This document shows, piece by piece, positions 6,950 through 10,861 of a DNA stretch of 10,861 nucleotides (position 1 is its first letter; each line of letters begins with the position of its first letter). The DNA is from Chloroflexota bacterium (GTDB lineage: Bacteria; Chloroflexota; Dormibacteria; CF-121). The stretch is taken from assembly GCA_005889395.1 (NCBI GenBank), contig VBFX01000132.1:1-10861 (forward strand), in the 5' to 3' direction. The translations under genes were made by a program, and so were the position numbers. The notes beneath the pieces were generated by a model. It saw only the letters and a program-made list of their open reading frames with translations, ran no database searches and had not been told where the DNA came from.

Positions 6950-7470
6950 GGCTCGAGAATGTGGACGGCGGTGAGATTCCGGTAGAGCTCGTCGTAGTCG
7001 AGCCCGTAGCCGACCACGAAGTGGTTGGGGATGTCGAACCCCTTATAGGCGATCGGCACCGGCGTGATGCGGCGCTCCTCCTTGTTGAGGAGGACGCAGA
7101 GCTTGAGCGCCTTCGGCCGATGGCGCTGGACGTGGTCGAATAGAAAGGATGTCGTGAGTCCGGTGTCGATGATGTCCTCGACCATCAACACGTCCCGCCC
7201 TGCGACATCCATGGTCAGGTCCTTGAGCAGCTGGACGTGTCCCGACGACTGAGTCTGGGCGCCGTAACTGCTGACCGCGACGTAATCGAAGTTGACGGGG
7301 ACCGTGATATGGCGGCTCAGGTCCGTGGCGAAACAGACCGAACCCTTGAGGACCGAGAGCAGGATGAGCGGCCGCTCGAGGCCTTGATAATCCCGGGAAA
7401 TCTGCTCGGCAATCTCGCGGACGCGCCGCTGGATGGCATCGGCGCCGATCAGCTCCTGGCCTAGCTTCAA
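6946..7470 (-). CDS. hpt: Hypoxanthine phosphoribosyltransferase
   Basis: Purine salvage enzyme converting hypoxanthine (and usually guanine) plus PRPP to IMP/GMP in the cytoplasm. The 174-residue product is of normal length. Visible motifs are the PPi-binding LKG at 41-43, the flexible-loop SSYG at 67-70, the PRPP-binding loop VLMVEDIIDTG at 94-104 and the C-terminal base/Mg region FVVGYGLDYDELYRNL at 151-166. The start is TTG; no ATG or GTG is available in frame after the upstream stop. A mini-ORF ending in a TTGA overlap precedes it. It is the last gene of the minus-strand operon, behind the CPBP protease, and not in the tilS-hpt-ftsH context common elsewhere. Its TAG shares CTAG (6946-6949) with the convergent membrane ORF. 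Confidence 0.95.
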   Translation of the reverse strand: MKLGQELIGADAIQRRVREIAEQISRDYQGLERPLILLSVLKGSVCFATDLSRHITVPVNFDYVAVSSYGAQTQSSGHVQLLKDLTMDVAGRDVLMVEDIIDTGLTTSFLFDHVQRHRPKALKLCVLLNKEERRITPVPIAYKGFDIPNHFVVGYGLDYDELYRNLTAVHILEP

Positions 7471-7493
7471 CTCGGTCTTGAGGATGGCATCAC
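7467..7493 (-). other. Possible coupling mini-ORF before hpt
   Basis: Two nt after the CPBP protease stop (7495-7497) a GTG-ATG pair (7488-7493) opens a frame of 7-8 codons (MPSSRPS from the ATG). Its TGA at 7467-7469 overlaps the TTG start of hpt as TTGA. It could carry ribosomes from the protease stop to the weak hpt start. This is inferred from layout only; such short frames also arise by chance. Confidence 0.25.
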
Positions 7494-7494
7494 T

Positions 7495-8097
7495 TTACCC
7501 GGTCGGCGCGATCAGGAAGATCCAGATGTCCCACGAGACGTGACTGATGATCAACGGGGCCAGCCGCTGCTCGCGCGCGTACAGGGCGCCCCAGTAGAGG
7601 CCTGCGGTCGCAGCGGCGCCCGTGAGCGTCAGATTTTCAGACACGAGGTGGATGGCGCCATAGATCGATGACGCGATCAGGGTGCCGCGGATGCGCCCGT
7701 AGCGTCGCATCAGACCTCGCTGCACCAGGCCCCGCCAGAACAGTTCCTCGCCGGGCCCGATGACGAAGCCCAGCGTGCTGGCGATGGTGGAGCGTGGAGC
7801 CTGCGTCCGCAGGTCGTAGATGCCGGCAATATCGCGATCACCGGCCGGCATGATGCGCCGCGCCATCCGGTCGCCGACCTGGAAGATCACATAAAGGCCC
7901 GCGGCTGACCCAAGCCCGGTCGCAAGATCCCGAAGTCGGAGCCGTTCCCGCCGCATGGCCGGCTCGGTGGCCAGCGCGTAGGCACCGAGGCCGCCGACCC
8001 CGAGCGACATCCGAAGCCAGAACTGCGACCGCGGCCCGCGGAAGGCGGCTGTCCAGACGGCCGCGGCCAGGCCGAGCCCGGCGATGACGCGCTTCAG
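7495..8097 (-). CDS. CPBP family intramembrane metalloprotease
   Basis: Multi-pass membrane protein of the CPBP/Rce1-like (Abi) family, whose members cleave within or at the membrane; substrate unknown. Counting from CTG at 8097 it has 200 residues. Motif 1 EExxxR is E117-E118-L-F-W-R122, motif 2 is YGAIH with H150, and the last motif is H186-x-x-x-D190. These are the expected metal and catalytic residues. Hydrophobic segments lie at about 4-19, 31-44, 60-73, 105-115, 139-150, 158-172 and 181-197. No ATG, GTG or TTG lies between the prenyltransferase stop and M30, and starting at M30 would delete helix 1. CTG at 8097 makes a CTGA overlap with that stop and leaves a good N-terminus (LKRV, then a helix), so I favour it. 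Upstream open frame beyond 8097 is the shadow of the prenyltransferase. Confidence 0.88.
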   Translation of the reverse strand: MKRVIAGLGLAAAVWTAAFRGPRSQFWLRMSLGVGGLGAYALATEPAMRRERLRLRDLATGLGSAAGLYVIFQVGDRMARRIMPAGDRDIAGIYDLRTQAPRSTIASTLGFVIGPGEELFWRGLVQRGLMRRYGRIRGTLIASSIYGAIHLVSENLTLTGAAATAGLYWGALYAREQRLAPLIISHVSWDIWIFLIAPTG

Positions 8098-9008
8098 CGG
8101 ACTGCCGATCCCGCGACCAGCCCGACCAGCAGCAGCACACCGAAGGCGCTGTGCAGGCGAGCGGTCATCAGGTCGATCATCGCGATTGCGCGGAGGTGGC
8201 CCTCGGCCCCGCGCTCGGCGTCGCGCAGGATCCAGGCCATCAGCGGCAGGCTGAACAACGTGAGGAGGGCGAGCGTGGGGAGCGCGCCGACCATCACCGC
8301 CAGCCCGACCGCGACGTAGGCGCCCAGGACGAGCATCACGTAGACCCAATGCGCGGCCTCCCGGCCCACCTGGGCCGAGAACGTCGTAAAGCCGTGGCGG
8401 GTGTCTTCCGCCACGTCACGCCACTCATTCCCGTGCAGGATCGCCGTCACCAGCAGCCCGACGGGCAGCGAGACGATCAAGAGGTTCGGGTCGAAGGTGC
8501 CGGTCACCGCGTAGTACGCGCCGACCACCATCAGGGGTCCCATCAAGAGGAAGACGAGTGGGAGGCCAAGCGCTCGGTACTTGTACTGGAACGGTGGAGC
8601 CGTATAGAAATAGCCGCCGATGAAGCCGATCAATCCGAGCAACACGATGGGCCATCCGCGATGCAGGATCAGGAAGATGCCCATCAGGAGGGCAAGGATG
8701 AATCCCGACCAGGCGACCACGAACGCATCGCGCTCGTTTATCCTGCCTTTGAGAATCGCCATCGACATTCGCGGCGACGTGATCGAGTCGATGCCGTGCC
8801 GGACGTCATAGATCTCGTTGATGACGTTGGTGCCGATGTGCAGCCCCAGCGCCCCGAGCAACGCCGCGATGAAAAGCGGCCAGTGCATGCGACCCTGGCT
8901 GAGCGCGATGGCGCCGCCCACCGAGACCGGTAGCACCGAGGCCGTGAAGCTGAAAGGACGGACGACCTCCCATGCCCCGGCCAGCCTGCGGCCAATAGAA
9001 GCCCCCAC
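8094..9008 (-). other. menA: MenA-like prenyltransferase domain with its own possible GTG start
   Basis: The C-terminal 304 residues of the fusion ORF match a complete polyprenyltransferase of the MenA type. Such an enzyme attaches an isoprenoid chain to 1,4-dihydroxy-2-naphthoate (or the equivalent futalosine-route intermediate) in the membrane. Counting within the fusion ORF, the domain has RPFSFTASVLPV at 392-403, the first Asp motif N439-E-I-Y-D443 with D449, the second motif D573-V-A-E-D577 and about eight hydrophobic helices. GTG at 9008 (residue 376 of the fusion) has the run GAGGGAGGG just upstream, so separate translation is plausible. The TGA overlaps the CPBP protease start as CTGA. 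The divergent ubiE encodes the next step of the pathway. MenA is preferred over UbiA or MqnP on the RPF-TASV start and the UbiE neighbour, but the exact quinone is not proven. Confidence 0.75.
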
Positions 9009-10133
9009 CCTGCCCTCCCTCGCACGCGGGGGAGGGCCATTAAGGCTGCTGGGAGCCGTCGATGACGTAACCGATTCCGAAGCGTAGGCGACGGCGGCAT
9101 CGAGCACGGCATCGACCTGGGCAGTCTCCTGCAGGATCGGCTGCAGCAGTGGTACATCCATGCCTGCGTCGTGGTAGGCCGAGGCCCGCGCCGCCACCTC
9201 GTTGACCGTGCCGCAGAGAATGAACGCGTCGAGCAGCTCATCCGGAATCAGCTCGCCCGCGCGGTGGTAGTCCTCGGCCCGCCAGGCGGTGGCGATCTGG
9301 CCGCGCAACGCGGGATCGAACCCCGCCCGCTTCATGGAAATGTCGCTGAGCACCGAGATCATGTAAATCACGAAGGGCTCGCGCTTGGCCCGGTTCAACG
9401 CTTCCTGCCGGCTGCTGTCGAAGAGGCAGAGGAGGTAGCCGCGGAAGTCGATGTCGCCCGCGGCCCGTCCGTGCGTGGCGGCACTTTCCAGAACGCGCGC
9501 GTGCATCTTCTGAAATGCGGGCAGCGACTCGGCAGGCCGCGCCAGGTAGCCGTCGGCCTTCTCCCCGCACAGGTCCAGGAATGGCGTGCGGTAGGCCGCG
9601 ATGTAGATCGGGATCCGATGCGGTGGCTGAAACATCGGTTGCAGTGGGGGGACTTTGTCATTGAGCTTCAGCGGCTGGCCGCTCCACAGCCGGCGGATCT
9701 GGTCGATCGATTCCGAGACGCGGGCGACCGTGTCGTCATAAGGGATCGCCATCTGGGAAAGCCGCAGTGGCAAGCCGCTTCCCAGGGCGAGCGTGATGCG
9801 GCGAGGCGCGAGGTCGTCGAGGGCCGACATCGTCATCGCCACGACCACCGGGTGGCGGGTGTAGGGGTTGAGGGCGCCCGCGCCCAGTCCGATGCGGCGC
9901 GTTTCCATTGCCATCGCGCTCAGGTAGGTGATGGGATCCCGCTCGAAGTAGCTGTCGTGGACCCAGATGGAATCGAGCCCAAGGTCCTCGGCGCGGCGCG
10001 CCCAGGCCGTTACGTCGCGCACGTCGCCACGGGCGGCAAGCCCGATGCCGACCCGGCGGCCCAGTTCTGCCACGAGATCACCGTACTCCAGAGCCGCACC
10101 GGTCGCAATCGGGATCCGGCCTGAGGCGACCAT
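8094..10133 (-). CDS. Fusion ORF: LLM-class (F420/flavin) oxidoreductase joined to MenA/UbiA prenyltransferase
   Basis: One uninterrupted frame of 679 codons. Residues about 28-352 are a bacterial luciferase-like TIM-barrel oxidoreductase resembling F420-dependent methylene-tetrahydromethanopterin reductase. They include GIGLAARGD near the start, ARRAEDLGLDSIWVHD at 45-60 and GLGAGALNPYTRHP at 82-95. Length matches the usual 320-350. Residues 353-376 are a Ser/Pro/Arg linker encoded partly by a REP-like hairpin. Residues 377-679 are a UbiA-superfamily prenyltransferase with N439xxxD443 and D573xxxD577. No stop codon lies between the two, so a ribosome finishing the first domain must enter the second. 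An ATG at 10133 lacks a ribosome site; GTG at 10073 nearer the conserved core is an alternative. The fusion may be real, or a frameshift or sequence error may hide a stop. Confidence 0.8.
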   Translation of the reverse strand: MVASGRIPIATGAALEYGDLVAELGRRVGIGLAARGDVRDVTAWARRAEDLGLDSIWVHDSYFERDPITYLSAMAMETRRIGLGAGALNPYTRHPVVVAMTMSALDDLAPRRITLALGSGLPLRLSQMAIPYDDTVARVSESIDQIRRLWSGQPLKLNDKVPPLQPMFQPPHRIPIYIAAYRTPFLDLCGEKADGYLARPAESLPAFQKMHARVLESAATHGRAAGDIDFRGYLLCLFDSSRQEALNRAKREPFVIYMISVLSDISMKRAGFDPALRGQIATAWRAEDYHRAGELIPDELLDAFILCGTVNEVAARASAYHDAGMDVPLLQPILQETAQVDAVLDAAVAYASESVTSSTAPSSLNGPPPRAREGRVGASIGRRLAGAWEVVRPFSFTASVLPVSVGGAIALSQGRMHWPLFIAALLGALGLHIGTNVINEIYDVRHGIDSITSPRMSMAILKGRINERDAFVVAWSGFILALLMGIFLILHRGWPIVLLGLIGFIGGYFYTAPPFQYKYRALGLPLVFLLMGPLMVVGAYYAVTGTFDPNLLIVSLPVGLLVTAILHGNEWRDVAEDTRHGFTTFSAQVGREAAHWVYVMLVLGAYVAVGLAVMVGALPTLALLTLFSLPLMAWILRDAERGAEGHLRAIAMIDLMTARLHSAFGVLLLVGLVAGSAVR
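9001..9037. repeat. REP-like GC-rich palindromic element inside the fusion ORF
   Basis: A hairpin at 9012-9037 has arms GCCCTCCCTCGC and GCGGGGGAGGGC: 12 pairs including one T-G, with a 2-nt centre. The CCCCCACCC stretch at 9002-9010 beside it completes a layout like the widespread CCCTCACCC/CCCTCTCCC palindromic repeats found between genes in many GC-rich bacteria. Only one copy is visible here, so repeat status rests on resemblance. It is read in frame on the minus strand as part of the linker. Confidence 0.55.
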
Positions 10134-10136
10134 AAT
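10131..10136 (+). promoter_or_regulatory. CATAAT, candidate -10 box for ubiE overlapping the divergent start codon
   Basis: CATAAT matches five of six bases of the -10 consensus. Transcription starting about 7 nt later would begin at or near the GTG at 10144, which suits a leaderless ubiE mRNA. The same bases contain the CAT complement of the fusion ORF's ATG (10131-10133). Read on the minus strand, the region also holds TATGGT, so a bidirectional promoter is possible. No convincing -35 is visible. Confidence 0.4.
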
Positions 10137-10137
10137 C

Positions 10138-10839
10138 GTGAGCGTGGGGCAGCAGGCGCGGGCCGATCGAATCCGCCAGATGTTCGACCAGGTGGCCGCC
10201 CGATACGACGCTCGGAATCGCCTGTTCAGCGTGGACCGGGATCGCGCCTGGCGCCGGCGCGCCGCCCAGCGCGCGTCGCTCCGCCCGGGCCAGACGGCAC
10301 TCGACCTGTGCACCGGCACGGGAAAGCTCGCCCATGAGTTGATGTCATTTGTCGGACCATCGGGCCGGGTGATTGGAGTCGACTTCTCGCCAGCGATGCT
10401 GGAACTGGCCCGCCGGCGCGAGCCACAGGTCGAGTTTCGCCTCGGCGACGTCACCCGGCTGGACCAGCCCGACGCCAGCGTCGATGCCGTGACGACCGGA
10501 TTCGGACTGCGCAATCTGGTCGATCGCAACGCCGCACTTCGAGAAATGCATCGCGTGCTGCGCCCGGGTGGGCGGCTTGTCATCCTCGAGTTCGCGCCAC
10601 CCCCGGGCGGCCTGTTGATGCGGGCCTATCACTTTTATCTCAGTCGGGTGATGCCTGCGGTGGCCGGCCTCCTTAGCGCCGGCGAGGGATCGGCGTATCG
10701 CTACCTGGCGGAAACGGTCGAGGCATTTCCCGAGCCGGCTGAGCTCACTCAGCAGCTCGAGCGCCTGGGCTTTACGGTTACGGCGGAGCGGCTGACGTTT
10801 GGCATCGCCGCGCTCCACGTCGCTGTCCGGCGGCACTGA
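10138..10839 (+). CDS. ubiE: Demethylmenaquinone/ubiquinone C-methyltransferase UbiE (MenG)
   Basis: SAM-dependent methyltransferase that performs the ring C-methylation at the end of menaquinone synthesis, directly after the prenyltransferase step. The 233-residue product is of normal family length. It has the SAM-binding motif I LDLCTGTGK at 55-63, the acidic motif VDFS at 81-84, the UbiE signature GFGLRN at 121-126, RVLRPGG at 139-145 with LEFAPP at 150-155, and the second signature YRYLAETVEAFP at 187-198. The start is GTG at 10138, or the in-frame GTG at 10144, which a leaderless transcript would favour. The divergent fusion ORF begins 4 nt away. An open frame continues upstream, but that part is the antisense shadow of the oxidoreductase. 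With MenA as neighbour the substrate is probably demethylmenaquinone. Confidence 0.94.
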   Translation: MSVGQQARADRIRQMFDQVAARYDARNRLFSVDRDRAWRRRAAQRASLRPGQTALDLCTGTGKLAHELMSFVGPSGRVIGVDFSPAMLELARRREPQVEFRLGDVTRLDQPDASVDAVTTGFGLRNLVDRNAALREMHRVLRPGGRLVILEFAPPPGGLLMRAYHFYLSRVMPAVAGLLSAGEGSAYRYLAETVEAFPEPAELTQQLERLGFTVTAERLTFGIAALHVAVRRH

Positions 10840-10844
10840 TCACC

Positions 10845-10861
10845 GTGCCATCACTGTGGTC
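10845..10861 (+). CDS. Possible start of a further gene, cut by window end
   Basis: A GTG at 10845, 5 nt after the ubiE stop, opens a frame reading MPSLW to the last base. The spacing would suit a co-transcribed gene of the quinone pathway, but five codons are too few to identify anything. Confidence 0.2.

Noticed and set aside
8151..8933. 260-codon plus-strand ORF
   Set aside because: Antisense to the prenyltransferase; composition (His, Arg, Gln, Asp runs) is that of a reverse-strand shadow.
9171..10124. 317-codon plus-strand ORF
   Set aside because: It lies wholly antisense to the well-supported LLM oxidoreductase and is rich in Arg/His/Gly without family motifs; a typical GC-rich shadow frame.
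10134..10583. Open frame upstream of the oxidoreductase on the minus strand, which would extend the fusion to 829 residues
   Set aside because: This part is antisense to ubiE, is Arg/Ser/Thr-rich, and conserved oxidoreductase sequence only begins after 10080.

Overview
The window is dense, high-GC bacterial chromosome made of ordinary metabolic genes, with some odd gene boundaries. I see no rRNA, tRNA, CRISPR array, transposase or phage gene. Several features together fit a soil-type Chloroflexota/Dormibacterota-like or actinobacterial-type lineage: high GC, many GTG/TTG/CTG starts, a bacterial luciferase-like (F420/FMN) oxidoreductase, menaquinone-type genes, and at least one promoter placed for a leaderless mRNA. 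This placement is an inference from style only.

Layout, plus strand 1-4668: a glycolate oxidase operon. It holds glcD (5' end missing), glcE, glcF and a formyltransferase-family gene with an unusual N-terminal extension. All joints are overlaps or short gaps (GTGA overlaps at 1107-1110 and 3703-3706), so the four are probably co-translated. Plus strand 4699-6949: separate small units. A strong -10 box sits 9 nt before an A-type Fe-S carrier gene. A stand-alone response-regulator receiver follows with its own -35/-10. Next come a membrane-anchored HtrA-like serine protease without PDZ domain and a three-helix membrane ORF that follows the protease stop in the same frame but has no ordinary start codon.

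Minus strand 10133-6946: an operon running leftwards. It begins with one uninterrupted 679-codon ORF in which a luciferase-like (LLM) oxidoreductase is joined to a MenA/UbiA-type prenyltransferase. A CPBP intramembrane protease follows (apparently CTG start, CTGA overlap), then hypoxanthine phosphoribosyltransferase (TTG start). The last gene's stop overlaps the stop of the convergent membrane ORF in a shared CTAG. Divergently, ubiE/menG (quinone C-methyltransferase) begins only 4 nt from the start of the fusion ORF. The prenyltransferase and UbiE are consecutive late steps of menaquinone synthesis, so the right-hand third is a quinone-biosynthesis locus; the glycolate oxidase on the left would pass electrons to such a quinone pool.

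The most interesting point is the LLM-prenyltransferase fusion. The junction is a REP-like GC-rich hairpin (9012-9037) that is read through in frame. It encodes the linker and also supplies a Shine-Dalgarno-like run and a GTG at which the prenyltransferase could start separately.
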